This document shows, in pieces, positions 8,195 to 17,213 of a stretch of DNA of 64,000 nt. The notes beneath the pieces were generated by a model. The model saw only the letters and a list, made by a program, of their open reading frames with translations, was not told the DNA's origin and did no database searches. The stretch covers positions 1 through 64,000 of the forward strand of contig NZ_SMAI01000015.1 in assembly GCF_004346185.1 (NCBI RefSeq), in the 5' to 3' direction. Origin of the DNA: Aquabacter spiritensis (GTDB taxonomy: Bacteria > Pseudomonadota > Alphaproteobacteria > Rhizobiales > Xanthobacteraceae). The position numbers were made by a program, and so were the translations under genes. Within the stretch, counting starts at the first letter, position 1; each line of letters opens with the position of its first letter.

Positions 8195-9513
8195 TCCGCG
8201 CCATCGACAGCCTCGCTCTGCGGACCGCAGTCGTGGCCGTGCTCGGAATCGTCGTGGTCCATGTGCTGAGCCTGTGGACCTACGAACATGCCATGGAGCG
8301 CGAGCGCCATGCGGCACATGCCGTCCGCCTCGCCGACCAGATCGTGGCGCTGCGCCGGTCACTCGCCGCCGCACCTGCGGAGCGTCGGGAGGAGGTGGCC
8401 CATGCCCTGTCGGGGGGCGCCATCGATGCCCATTGGGGCCGCGAGGCCATGGCCGCGACGGGGCCCCACGCCGACGAGTCCGCCCAGCGCCTCGCCGCCG
8501 AGGTTCGCGCGCTCGCACCGGACCTTGCCGCAGCGGACATTCTGGTTGGCGCCGGGCCCGATCCGCACCTCAGCCTCGTGGCCGTGCGCCTGCCCGACGG
8601 GAGCTGGCTGAATGTGCGCCTGTTTGCCTCCGTGCCGCAGACCGCCGGGGGGCACGGCTCCCTGCTCTCCACCACGCTGATGGCGGCGGGGGTGCTGCTC
8701 CTGTCCCTCGCCATCGCCGCATGGCTCACGCGGCCTTTGCGGGCCATGGCGCGCACCGTCGCGGCCCTGCCGCCGGATGCGGCGCGCATTCACCTGCCCG
8801 AGACGGGGCCGAAGGAGGTGCGGGAACTGGCCCATGCCTTCAACGGCATGCAGGCGCGCATCGCTGGGTTGGTCGAGCGGCGCACCCAGGCCCTCGCGGC
8901 GGTCTCCCACGACCTGCGCACGCCCATGACGCGCCTGCGCTTCCGCCTCGAGGATGTGAGCGACCCGGCGCTGCGCGACGCCATCGCCGGGGATGTCGCG
9001 GAGATGGAGCAGATGGTCGAGGCCACGCTCTCCTACCTGCGCGGCGAGGCGAGCGAGGAGCCGGTGCGGCCGCTCGATCTCGTGGCTTTGGTGGAAACCA
9101 TCGTGGACGACGCGCGGGACCGGGGCCTGCGGGCCGATCTTTCGGCGCCGCCGCGCCTCGTCGTCGCGGGACGGCTCGTCAGCCTGAAGCGAATGGTGGG
9201 CAATCTGGTGGACAACGCGCTCGCCTATGGCGGCTCCGCGCATGTGTCCATCATGGACGAGGAAGCGGATGCCGTCCTGACGGTGCGGGACGAGGGACCG
9301 GGGATTCCAGTGGACCAATTCGCCGCCGTGCTAGAGCCCTTCGTGCGGCTTGAGGCGTCGCGCAGCCGCGCTACTGGAGGCGTCGGGCTCGGCCTCACCA
9401 TCGCCAGCGCGGTGGCCGAGGCGCACGATGGCACGCTGAGCCTCGCCAACGCCACCGGCGGTGGCCTCGTCGCCACGGTGCGCCTGCCCAAGATCCAGGC
9501 TGAAACAAACTGA
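8191..9513 (+). CDS. Sensor histidine kinase (metal-efflux operon)
   Basis: This 440-residue inner-membrane kinase pairs with the preceding response regulator. It has a first membrane segment at about residues 9-29, a periplasmic sensor region of some 135 residues, a second membrane segment around residues 162-183, and a HAMP linker. The H-box AVSHDLRTPMTRLRF has the phospho-accepting His near residue 240. The ATP-binding N box (GNLVDNALAYGG), G1 box (VRDEGPGIP) and G2 box (GVGLGLTIA) are all intact. The sensor domain has no recognisable metal ligand cluster. Its ligand is inferred to be a metal ion only because the next genes encode heavy-metal RND efflux and a multicopper oxidase. Confidence 0.93.
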   Translation: MIRAIDSLALRTAVVAVLGIVVVHVLSLWTYEHAMERERHAAHAVRLADQIVALRRSLAAAPAERREEVAHALSGGAIDAHWGREAMAATGPHADESAQRLAAEVRALAPDLAAADILVGAGPDPHLSLVAVRLPDGSWLNVRLFASVPQTAGGHGSLLSTTLMAAGVLLLSLAIAAWLTRPLRAMARTVAALPPDAARIHLPETGPKEVRELAHAFNGMQARIAGLVERRTQALAAVSHDLRTPMTRLRFRLEDVSDPALRDAIAGDVAEMEQMVEATLSYLRGEASEEPVRPLDLVALVETIVDDARDRGLRADLSAPPRLVVAGRLVSLKRMVGNLVDNALAYGGSAHVSIMDEEADAVLTVRDEGPGIPVDQFAAVLEPFVRLEASRSRATGGVGLGLTIASAVAEAHDGTLSLANATGGGLVATVRLPKIQAETN

Positions 9514-9528
9514 TACAGAAGCGATACG
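9501..9528 (+). promoter_or_regulatory. Candidate response-regulator box upstream of efflux genes
   Basis: Three related heptamers run in direct orientation: TGAAACA at 9501, TGATACA at 9511 and CGATACG at 9522. The spacing is 10-11 bp, close to one helical turn, which is the usual arrangement for tandem OmpR-family dimers. The array spans the end of the kinase gene and the gap before the RND adaptor gene. A similar array occurs at 50,403-50,429 beside the second two-component system. Binding is inferred. Confidence 0.4.
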
Positions 9529-9555
9529 CGGCGTGACGCGCCGCGCGCTATCGCT
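9520..9555 (+). promoter_or_regulatory. GC-rich inverted repeat between kinase and efflux genes
   Basis: The arms AGCGATA plus CGCGGCG (9520-9533) and CGCCGCG plus TATCGCT (9539-9545 and 9549-9555) pair, with a 3-base bulge and a 5-base loop. It lies in the 78-bp gap between the kinase and the adaptor. No T-run follows, so it is not a typical intrinsic terminator. It may attenuate read-through, stabilise the downstream mRNA or overlap the regulator site. Confidence 0.4.
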
Positions 9556-9591
9556 CTCCCGTACCGGAATCACCAGCGGACGGGTTGAGGC

Positions 9592-11247
9592 ATGGGGCGC
9601 CATTTCTTGCGGAAAGCCGTCTTCGGCCTGTGCGGGCTTCTCGCCGGCGCGGCGCTGTCCGGCTCCGCTGTGGCCCACGAAGGCCACGACCACGGTGCGC
9701 CCCCGCCGCCACAGGTGACAACCCTCGCCCCCCGCGCCGAGGCGGCCTCGGCCGATTTCGAGTTGGTGGCGGTGCTGCGCGACGGCATCCTCACCATCCA
9801 CCTCGACCGCTTCGCCGACAACGCCCCGGTAGAAGGAGCCACCATTGAGGTAGACACGCCCGAGGGCTCGCAGGCCGCGAAGACCTCCGGGCCGGGCACC
9901 TATCTGCTGCCGGTTCCCTTCGCCGCGAAGCCGGGCGCGCACGACCTTGCCTTCACCGTTACGGCCGGCGACACGGTGGACGTTCTTGCCGCCACCTTGA
10001 CCATACCTGCCGCTCCAACTTCGTCCGAGAAGCAAGCGCCGGCGATGCTGGCGCAGCTCGGCGGGCTGCGAACCGACCTCCTCGCGGGCATTCTGGCGGG
10101 CCTCCTCATCGGCTTCCTGGCCGGGGCGCTGGTCATGTCCCGGCGTCGGGCGGGCGCGCTCCTCGTCCTCGGATCGCTCGGCGTCGCTCTGGCCGGTGCC
10201 CCGCAGGGGGCATGGGCGGCGGACACGCAGCCGCCCGCTCGGCAGCCCCCCGCTCGCGATGCCGCTCAGCGCCTCCCCGACGGCTCGGTGATCGTGCCCA
10301 AGCCGACCCAGCGCATCCTTGGCGTGCGCACCCTCGTGACCGCTGCCGGCACCTTTGCCGGCACTGTGGAACTACCCGGCCGCGTGGTGCCGGATGTCAA
10401 TGCCAGCGGCCTTGTCCAGACCGCGGTGGGTGGGCGCCTCGCCCCGCCGGAGGGGGGCTTCAAGCCGCTCGGCACCAAGGTCGCGGCTGGCGAGATCCTC
10501 GCTTATGTGCATCCGCCCATCGGCGCCTCCGACCTCAAGGACCTGGAGCAGCAGGGCTACGAGCTGGACCAGCAGATCGCTATCGTGAAGCGGCGCTACG
10601 AGCGGCTCTCGGCCATTCCCAACGCCGTCACCCGCCGCGAGGTGGAGGAAGCGGAAATCGAGCTGAAGGGGCTCCAGACCCGCCGCGCCAGGCTGGAACG
10701 GGTGCAGCGCGAGCCGGAGGCCCTGCGCGCGCCGGTGTCCGGCGTCATCGCCGCCGCCGATGCGGTCGCGGGGCAGATGGCGGACCCGAATACGGTGGTG
10801 TTCCGCATCGTCGATCCCGGCCGACTGTGGGTGGAGGCGCTCGGCTTCTCGCCGGATGCCGGCCGGTCCGGTGCCACAGGACGCCTGCCCGACGGGCGCA
10901 CCGTGGCCCTCGCCTTCGTGGGCGCGGGGATATCCGACCGGGCCCAGGCGTTTCCCGTCCTGTTTTCCGTCGCCGCGGACATCGGGGAGCTGCGCCCCGG
11001 CCAGTTCCTGACGGTCTTCGCGGAGGCCGGCGCCCCGCGCACGGGCATCGCCATCCCCCGCTCGGCGGTGGTGCGTGGGGCGAACGGCCAGCCCATCGTC
11101 TATGAGCACGTCAGCGCCGAGCGCTTCATGCCGCGCGAGGTGAAGACGGAGCCCCTCGACGCGTCCCGCGTGCTGGTGCTGGCGGGCCTCGCGCCCGGGC
11201 GCCGCATCGTGACCGATGGCGCCGAACTCATCGACCAGATCCGCTGA
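9592..11247 (+). CDS. RND efflux periplasmic adaptor with N-terminal metal-binding domain
   Basis: This 551-residue CzcB/CusB-like membrane fusion protein would link the RND pump to an outer-membrane channel. A signal peptide (about residues 1-27) is followed by HEGHDHG, a His-rich candidate metal site. Next come a beta-rich YtkA/CzcB-like domain (residues 45-140) and an unusual internal membrane segment, LLAGILAGLLIGFLAGALVM, near residue 165. After a second hydrophobic segment that resembles another signal sequence (about 183-205), the canonical adaptor begins at about residue 230 with barrel-sandwich and helical-hairpin regions. The gene looks like a fusion of a membrane-anchored metal-binding protein and an adaptor. 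No gene for a TolC-like channel is visible in the operon. Confidence 0.92.
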   Translation: MGRHFLRKAVFGLCGLLAGAALSGSAVAHEGHDHGAPPPPQVTTLAPRAEAASADFELVAVLRDGILTIHLDRFADNAPVEGATIEVDTPEGSQAAKTSGPGTYLLPVPFAAKPGAHDLAFTVTAGDTVDVLAATLTIPAAPTSSEKQAPAMLAQLGGLRTDLLAGILAGLLIGFLAGALVMSRRRAGALLVLGSLGVALAGAPQGAWAADTQPPARQPPARDAAQRLPDGSVIVPKPTQRILGVRTLVTAAGTFAGTVELPGRVVPDVNASGLVQTAVGGRLAPPEGGFKPLGTKVAAGEILAYVHPPIGASDLKDLEQQGYELDQQIAIVKRRYERLSAIPNAVTRREVEEAEIELKGLQTRRARLERVQREPEALRAPVSGVIAAADAVAGQMADPNTVVFRIVDPGRLWVEALGFSPDAGRSGATGRLPDGRTVALAFVGAGISDRAQAFPVLFSVAADIGELRPGQFLTVFAEAGAPRTGIAIPRSAVVRGANGQPIVYEHVSAERFMPREVKTEPLDASRVLVLAGLAPGRRIVTDGAELIDQIR

Positions 11248-11255
11248 GGCCGGCG

Positions 11256-14200
11256 ATGTTTACGGTCCTCGTCACCCAATCGCTGCGCAACCGCCTGCTG
11301 GTGCTGGCGCTGGCTCTCGTGCTGGTGGTCTATGGCGCCTATGCGGTCACGCGGCTGCCGGTGGACGTGCTGCCGGACCTCAACCGGCCCACCGTCACCA
11401 TCATGACGGAGGCGGAAGGCCTCGCCCCGGCGGAGGTGGAGCAACTCGTCACCTTCCCGCTGGAAACGGCCATGAACGGCCTGCCGGGCCTCGTCCGCCT
11501 GCGCTCGGTGTCCGGCGTCGGCCTCTCCGTGGTCTATGTTGAATTCGACTTCGGCACCGACATCTTCCGCAACCGACAGCAGATCGCGGAGCGCCTCGCT
11601 CTGGTGCGTGACCGGCTGCCGGCGAATGTTTCCCCGCAGATGGGGCCCATCAGCTCCATCATGGGCCAGATCCTGATGTTCGCCGTGACGAGCGACACCG
11701 CATCGCCCATGGCCGTGCGGGAGGCGGCGGACTTCATCATCCGCCCGCGCTTCCTCGCCATCCCCGGCATTGCGCAGGTCATCCCCATGGGCGGGGAGGT
11801 GCGGCAGTTCCGCGTCTCGCCGGACGTTTCCGCCATGCGCGCCTACGGCATCACGCTCGATGCGCTGGAAAAGGCGCTCTCCCAATTCGGGACCAATTCC
11901 GGCGGCGGCTTCGCCGACCAGGGCGGCCGGGAATTCCTCATCCGCAACATTGCCCGCACCCTGAGCCTCGATGACCTCAGGACCCTCATCCTGCCCCGCC
12001 CCGCCGGTGGCAATGTCTTCCTCCACCAGATCGCGCAGGTGGATTTCGCAGCGCGGCTAAAGCGCGGCGATGCCGGCTATATGGGCCGGCCTGCCGTGAT
12101 CCTCTCCGTGGAGAAGCAGCCGGAGGCGGACACCCTTGCCCTCACCAATGCGGTGGAAGAGGCGGTGGCCGACCTCAACCGCACGCTGCCCGACGGCATC
12201 CGCATCTCCCCGCCGGTGTTCCGTCAGGCGGACTTCATCGCCGCCTCCATCGGCAATGTGGAGAAGGTGCTGCTGGAAGCTATGGCGGTGGTGGCCGTGG
12301 TGCTGTTCCTGTTCCTTCTCAACTGGCGCACAACCCTCATTTCGCTCACCGCCATCCCGGTGTCGATCCTGGCCACCGCCATCGTGTTCCACGCCTTCGG
12401 CCTCTCCATCAACACCATGACGCTGGGTGGCCTCGCCATCGCCATCGGCGAGCTCGTGGACGATGCTGTGGTGGATGTGGAGAACATATTCCGCCGGCTG
12501 CGCGAGAATGCCGCCGCAGCCGTGCCCCGTCCCGTGTTCGACGTGGTGGTGGCGGCGAGCCGGGAGGTGCGCTCCGGCATCGTCTACGCGACCCTCATCA
12601 TCGTATTGGTGTTCGTGCCACTGTTCGCCCTGCCGGGCATTGAGGGGCGGCTGTTCGCCCCGCTGGGGCAGGCCTATATCGTCTCCATCCTCGCGAGCCT
12701 TCTGACCTCCATCACACTCACGCCGGTGCTCGCCTTCTATCTGCTGCCGGCCCTCAGCCGCCATGCGGAAAGGGACGGCGCGCTGGTGCGGATGCTGAAG
12801 GGCGGCTACGCGGCGTTGCTCTCCACCGCCTTCCGCCACCCGCGCCTGGTGATGGGCACGACCGCGCTGCTCTTCGTCGGCGCGCTGGCCGGTGCCGCAA
12901 GTCTGCCGCGCGCATTCCTGCCGCCGTTCAACGAGGGCTCGCTCACCATCTCCATGTCGTTTCGACCCGGCCTCTCGCTGGCCGAGAGCGACCGCATGGG
13001 GCTTGTCGCCGAGACGCTGATCCTGGACGTGCCGGAGGTGAAGGCGGTGGGTCGGCGCACCGGCCGGGCGGAGCTGGACGAACATGCGGAGGGCGTGTAC
13101 GCCTCCGAGATCGAGGTGGACCTGCGGCCCTCCGACCGCAGCCGGGCCGAGATCACGGCGGATATCCGCGACCGCCTCGCCGTCCTGCCGGCGTCCTTCA
13201 ATTTAGGCCAGCCCATCTCCCACCGGCTGGACCACATGCTCTCCGGCGTGCGGGCCGAGATCGCCCTGAAGCTGTTCGGCGACGACCTCGACACCTTGCG
13301 CGCCACGGCGGAAAGCCTGCGCCAGCGCCTCGGCGCCATTCCCGGCCTCGTCGACCTACAGGTGGAGCGGCAGGTGCGGGTGCCGGAGGTGACGGTGCGC
13401 GTGGATTACGGCCGCGCCGCCCTCCATGGCCTCCAGCCCGCACAGGTGACGGACGCGCTGGCGCGGCTCTCCAACGGGCGCGTGGCCTCGACCCTCGTGG
13501 ACGGCAACCGGCGCTTCGACCTGGTGATGCGCCTGCCCGAGGCAACGCGCAGCGCCGAGGCGCTGGCCCGCCTCCTCATCGAGACCCCATCCGGCTGGGT
13601 GCCCCTCTCCCAGGTGGCGGACGTGAAGGAGACGGACGGGCCGAACCAGATCCTGCGCGAGGGCGGGCGGCGGCGCATCGTCGTGCTCGCCAACACCTCA
13701 GGCGGGCGCGACACGGCGGCCATCATCGCCGACATGCGCCGCGTGATCGCCACGACGGACTTGCCGTCCGGCATGTCCACGAGCCTCGAAGGCACCTTCG
13801 CGGCGCAGGAGGAATCCATGCGTACCATCGGCGCACTCGGCGCGGTGTCGCTGCTCCTGGTCTTCGCCATCCTCTACAGCCGCTACCGCTCGGCACTGTT
13901 CGCGCTGGTCATCATGGGCAGCGTGCCGCTGGCCCTCATCGGCGCGGTGGTGGCCCTGTGGCTGGCCGGGCAGCCGCTCTCGGTGGCGAGCATGATCGGC
14001 TTCGTGACGCTGACCGGCATCGCCGCGCGTAACGGAATCCTGAAGATCAGCCACATCATCAATCTCGCCATCACCGAAGGCCTGCCGTTCGGTCCCGCGC
14101 TGGTGGCGCGCGGGAGCCTTGAGCGGCTGACCCCGGTGCTGATGACGGCCGCCTCCGCCGGCATCGCCTTGCTGCCGCTCATGAGCGGGGCCGAGATGCC

Positions 14201-14387
14201 GGGCAAGGAGATCCTGCACCCCGTGGCCGTCACCATCTTCGGCGGCCTCGTCAGCGCCACGCTGCTCGATGCCGTGCTCACCCCCGTCCTCGTCCTTCTC
14301 TACGGCCGCCGCCCGCTGGAGCGGCTGGTGGCGGCGGCGGGCGAGACCGGCCCCACCCCGGCCGCCGCCCGCGCGGATGCCTTTTGA
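11256..14387 (+). CDS. HME-type RND heavy-metal efflux pump (CzcA/CusA family)
   Basis: This 1043-residue proton-driven inner-membrane pump has the normal length and the twelve-segment layout of RND exporters: the first membrane segment at residues about 12-30, then a long periplasmic loop, a block at about 335-530, and a repeat of that topology in the second half. The TM4 signature reads GELVDDAVVDVEN, with paired Asp residues. This differs from the DGAV of zinc/cobalt pumps and the DAAIV of copper/silver pumps, and resembles the poorly characterised HME5-type group. The substrate is therefore open. The multicopper oxidase downstream suggests copper. The start lies 8 bp after the adaptor stop. 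Confidence 0.95.
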   Translation: MFTVLVTQSLRNRLLVLALALVLVVYGAYAVTRLPVDVLPDLNRPTVTIMTEAEGLAPAEVEQLVTFPLETAMNGLPGLVRLRSVSGVGLSVVYVEFDFGTDIFRNRQQIAERLALVRDRLPANVSPQMGPISSIMGQILMFAVTSDTASPMAVREAADFIIRPRFLAIPGIAQVIPMGGEVRQFRVSPDVSAMRAYGITLDALEKALSQFGTNSGGGFADQGGREFLIRNIARTLSLDDLRTLILPRPAGGNVFLHQIAQVDFAARLKRGDAGYMGRPAVILSVEKQPEADTLALTNAVEEAVADLNRTLPDGIRISPPVFRQADFIAASIGNVEKVLLEAMAVVAVVLFLFLLNWRTTLISLTAIPVSILATAIVFHAFGLSINTMTLGGLAIAIGELVDDAVVDVENIFRRLRENAAAAVPRPVFDVVVAASREVRSGIVYATLIIVLVFVPLFALPGIEGRLFAPLGQAYIVSILASLLTSITLTPVLAFYLLPALSRHAERDGALVRMLKGGYAALLSTAFRHPRLVMGTTALLFVGALAGAASLPRAFLPPFNEGSLTISMSFRPGLSLAESDRMGLVAETLILDVPEVKAVGRRTGRAELDEHAEGVYASEIEVDLRPSDRSRAEITADIRDRLAVLPASFNLGQPISHRLDHMLSGVRAEIALKLFGDDLDTLRATAESLRQRLGAIPGLVDLQVERQVRVPEVTVRVDYGRAALHGLQPAQVTDALARLSNGRVASTLVDGNRRFDLVMRLPEATRSAEALARLLIETPSGWVPLSQVADVKETDGPNQILREGGRRRIVVLANTSGGRDTAAIIADMRRVIATTDLPSGMSTSLEGTFAAQEESMRTIGALGAVSLLLVFAILYSRYRSALFALVIMGSVPLALIGAVVALWLAGQPLSVASMIGFVTLTGIAARNGILKISHIINLAITEGLPFGPALVARGSLERLTPVLMTAASAGIALLPLMSGAEMPGKEILHPVAVTIFGGLVSATLLDAVLTPVLVLLYGRRPLERLVAAAGETGPTPAAARADAF

Positions 14388-14399
14388 TCGGAGTGCGCC

Positions 14400-14774
14400 A
14401 TGATCTTCCGCCCCCTTGCGTCGGCCCTCATCGCTCTTCCCCTTGTTGCGACGCCGCTCCTCGCGCACGAGCCCGGCACCGGCCCCAACGGCGGCGTGCG
14501 CGTGGACGCCGGGCATTATCACGCCGAACTGGTGGCCGATGGGACGACTGCCGTCTCGCTCTATATCAGCGACGGCTCCGACAAACCGGTTCCTGCCGAC
14601 GGCTTCAAGGCCAATGCCATCCTGCTGGTGGACGGCAAGGCCCAGCGCTTCCCCTTGACGCCCGCCGGCGGTAGCCGGCTTGCCGGGACCGCCCCGGTCA
14701 CCGTGCCCAAGGGCGTGAAGGGCGCTGTCCAGCTCACCGCGCCGGACGGCTCAACGACCCAGGCGAAATATTGA
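14400..14774 (+). CDS. Small periplasmic metal-binding protein
   Basis: This 124-residue secreted protein has a signal peptide (about residues 1-22, cleaved after LLA). The mature protein begins HEPGTGPNGG and soon has GHYHAELV, giving several His residues near the N-terminus. A beta-rich domain follows (SLYISDGSDKPVPADGFKAN). The pattern matches the small domain found at the N-terminus of many CzcB-like adaptors and in YtkA-like proteins. A role as a periplasmic metal carrier or sensor for the adjoining pump is inferred. It lies 12 bp after the RND gene and just before the multicopper oxidase, so all are probably one transcript. Confidence 0.8.
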   Translation: MIFRPLASALIALPLVATPLLAHEPGTGPNGGVRVDAGHYHAELVADGTTAVSLYISDGSDKPVPADGFKANAILLVDGKAQRFPLTPAGGSRLAGTAPVTVPKGVKGAVQLTAPDGSTTQAKY

Positions 14775-14827
14775 ACTCAATCCCTGCCTCGCCTCGTCTG
14801 CCCGGCGACGCACCCAGGAGGCCGACC

Positions 14828-16381
14828 ATGACCCGACCTAAGCACCTGTCCTCCGTGTCCCGCCGCACCGTCCTCGCGGGTGGCGCCGCTGCCGGCGCGC
14901 TCGCCCTCTCCGGCGGATGGAGCCGCGTCCTCGCCGCCCCGCTCATCACCGTGGAGAACCTCACAATCGACGTGAACGGCAAGGCGGCCAAGGTCTTCGC
15001 CGTCAAGGGCCCGGGGGGCGAAGGCATCTTCGCGAAGGAGGGCGATCGCCTCGCCGGCTCGGTGCTCAACGCCTCGCAGGTGCCAGCGGTGATGCACTGG
15101 CACGGCCAGATCTTCGCTCCGGCGGATCAGGACCGCGCCCGCCCCGACGGCGGCGAACTCGCGCCCGGCGGGACGGACCAGGTGGACTTCCTGCTCACGC
15201 CCGGCACCCATTGGATGCATTCCCACACGCTGAGCGAACAGCAGTTGCTCGCCGCGCCCCTCGTCACCCGCGAGGCGGATGCGGGCGATGCGCAGGACGT
15301 GGTGGTGATGCTGCACGATTTCTCCTTCCGCAGCCCGGAGGAGATTCTCGCCGGCCTCGGTGGCGCGAACGCCCATGGCGGCCACGGGGCTCACGGAGCG
15401 ACCCAGCCCACTCAGGCTGCGGTGGGGATGGCGATGCCGGGAATGGGCCATGCCGGCCAAGGCATGGGCGCGATGGGCGGCATGGGCGGCGGAATGATGG
15501 GGGCGGGCCAGAACGCGGGCCACATGGGTCACGGCATGGGTGCGGGCATGGGCGCGGGAATGAGCGGCGGCATGATGGCCCACGCCAACGACGTCGATTA
15601 TGACGCCTTCCTCGCCAACCGCCGCACCCTTGTCGATCCTGAGGTGGTGAAGGTGGAGAAGGGCGGACAGGTGCGGCTACGCATTATCAACGGCGGCACC
15701 GCCACTGCCTTCTTCGTCACCGTGCCGGGCCTGAAGCCGCGCTGCGTCGCGGTGGATGGCTCACCCTGCGTTCCGCTGGAGGCGGATGCTTTTCCGTTGG
15801 CCCAGGGACAGCGCATCGATCTTCTCGTGGATATTCCGGCGAGCGGCGGGGCCTTCCCGGTGCTGGCGCAGGTGGAGGCCTCGCCCCGGCGTACCGGCCT
15901 CGTCCTGGCAACCGCCGGAGCGACCGTCGCGCGCATTGCCGACACGGCCGACCGTCCGCAGGGCCTGCTCGACCTCACGTTCGAAGCGCGCCTTTCCGCC
16001 GGAAAGCCGCTCGCGCCGCGCAGGGCAGACAAGGTCTTCCCCATCATGCTCGGCGAGGAGGCGGGCTATCGCTGGACCATCAACGGCCGCACCTATGGTG
16101 AGGGAAGGCCCTTCGCCGTCAGTCCAGGCGAGCGGGTCGAGATGACCTTCATGAACCCCACCACCATGAGCCATCCCATGCATCTGCACGGCCACCATTT
16201 CCAGGTGGTGGGCATCGGCGGGCGCCGCTTCTCCGGCGCGGTGCGCGACACGGTGATGGTGCCGCCGCACATGCCCGTCACCATCGCCTTTGACGCCGGG
16301 CCGAAGGGCGAATGGTTCCTGCACTGCCACCACCTCTACCACATGGCCACGGGCATGATGGCGGTGGTGAAGATAGCTTGA
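14828..16381 (+). CDS. Met-rich multicopper oxidase (CopA/CueO-like)
   Basis: This 517-residue periplasmic oxidase probably oxidises Cu(I) using O2. A Tat signal with SRRTVLAGGAAAG lies at about residues 10-22. All copper ligand blocks are present: MHWHGQIF, HWMHSHTLSEQ, SHPMHLHGHHF and the type 1 segment EWFLHCHHLYHMATGMM. Between roughly residues 180 and 255 there is a Met/Gly/His-rich insert with many MGHGM- and GMGAGM-like units, similar in role to the Met-rich insert of CueO. The ATG at 14,828 follows AGGAGG and gives the complete Tat signal; an in-frame TTG at 14,771 would add 19 residues. It belongs to the efflux operon. Confidence 0.94.
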   Translation: MTRPKHLSSVSRRTVLAGGAAAGALALSGGWSRVLAAPLITVENLTIDVNGKAAKVFAVKGPGGEGIFAKEGDRLAGSVLNASQVPAVMHWHGQIFAPADQDRARPDGGELAPGGTDQVDFLLTPGTHWMHSHTLSEQQLLAAPLVTREADAGDAQDVVVMLHDFSFRSPEEILAGLGGANAHGGHGAHGATQPTQAAVGMAMPGMGHAGQGMGAMGGMGGGMMGAGQNAGHMGHGMGAGMGAGMSGGMMAHANDVDYDAFLANRRTLVDPEVVKVEKGGQVRLRIINGGTATAFFVTVPGLKPRCVAVDGSPCVPLEADAFPLAQGQRIDLLVDIPASGGAFPVLAQVEASPRRTGLVLATAGATVARIADTADRPQGLLDLTFEARLSAGKPLAPRRADKVFPIMLGEEAGYRWTINGRTYGEGRPFAVSPGERVEMTFMNPTTMSHPMHLHGHHFQVVGIGGRRFSGAVRDTVMVPPHMPVTIAFDAGPKGEWFLHCHHLYHMATGMMAVVKIA

Positions 16382-16402
16382 TCCCGCAGAGGAGAGACCG
16401 TC

Positions 16403-16519
16403 ATGTACTACGATCAAATGATGGGCGGCGGCATGTGGGGGATGTGGCTCTTCGGCCTCCTCATCCTGGCGCTCGTCGTGCTCGGCATTGCGGCGCTCAT
16501 GAAATATCTCCGGCGCTGA
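16403..16519 (+). CDS. 38-residue Met-rich membrane peptide
   Basis: This short gene encodes MYYDQMMGGGMWGMW followed by one hydrophobic helix (about residues 16-33) and a basic end, KYLRR. A GGAGAG ribosome site lies 9 bp upstream and the gene is 21 bp after the oxidase stop, so it is probably the last gene of the operon. Small Met- and Gly-rich single-span proteins often accompany copper-handling genes in Proteobacteria, usually with a C-terminal SHOCT domain that is absent here. The Met residues could bind Cu(I) at the membrane surface. That function is inferred. Confidence 0.65.
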   Translation: MYYDQMMGGGMWGMWLFGLLILALVVLGIAALMKYLRR

Positions 16520-17213
16520 GACGGAATACACTGGCAGTCTGACCGTCCACGGATAGGCCTGATCGTGCCTACGGCGCGGCCATAGATTTTGCGGGTCGGA
16601 CAGTCAAACAGCCTCGGGCCGTGCTCTGGTCACGACGGTCAATTCCGCCCTGGCTCGGGCCGGTGCACCGCTGCCTGGTGCCGTCGATGGCCTTCGCGAA
16701 GCCACGCGTGATGCGGATGGCAAGAGCACCAAACGCCTGGCTCGCCGCAGGCGAGAACCGGCCGCTCCTCTTTTTGCCGGCCTCCGTGGAAAGGCGTGCG
16801 CAAGACTAAGGAACGCGGGGCGCGGGGCGCGCCTCTACGGCGGCCTTGCCACCAAGCCAAACTCCGAACTAGCGAGTGTGCGGGGTCACGGACGAGGAGC
16901 AGGACGCGCAGATGCGGGGCGCAACGGGATGAGGCGAAGACGTTACAGAGGCTGCTGGAGATGGAGTGCGGGCGGCTGCTTATAGCCGGCAGGACAATGT
17001 CGCAGATTGACCCAACGCGACCCCTCAACGGCCCTTTCAGAGACGTCCGCTTTGCGCCGCCAAATCGGTCACTCGAATGATCGCAAGCGGATCCCGAAAG
17101 AAGTCATTTGCTCATCGTAACTCTCCGGGGCCGCGACATGTCCGGCCTGTTCGGGTAGAAGATTATGGACCAATGATTCCGGACCAGGGAGGGAATTCTG
17201 GTTAGGGGGTGAG
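16520..17213. other. Gap between metal and defence modules
   Basis: This 694-bp stretch has no convincing gene. One frame from about 16,600 stays open to about 16,984 with a plausible but unrecognised composition (it contains ALARAGAPLPGAVDGLREAT) and no clear start, so it may be a decayed gene. The right part, 17,027-17,111, is a copy of the intergenic repeat described separately. The last 100 bp before the SIR2 gene should hold its promoter; the AGGGGG ribosome site is visible. Confidence 0.6.
17027..17111 (+). repeat. Intergenic repeat, copy 1 (before SIR2 module)
   Basis: This copy shares with copy 2 (21,637-21,729) the ordered blocks AACGGCCC, ATCGGTCAYTC, GCGGATCCCRAAAG and CATTTGC. 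It lies about 100 bp upstream of the SIR2 gene, while copy 2 lies just beyond the last gene of that module. The similarity was found by eye and is degenerate, not identical. Confidence 0.5.

Noticed and set aside
11100-16531. Several long minus-strand frames opposite the RND pump and oxidase.
   Set aside because: His/Asp/Gly-rich low-information translations, antisense to intact genes.
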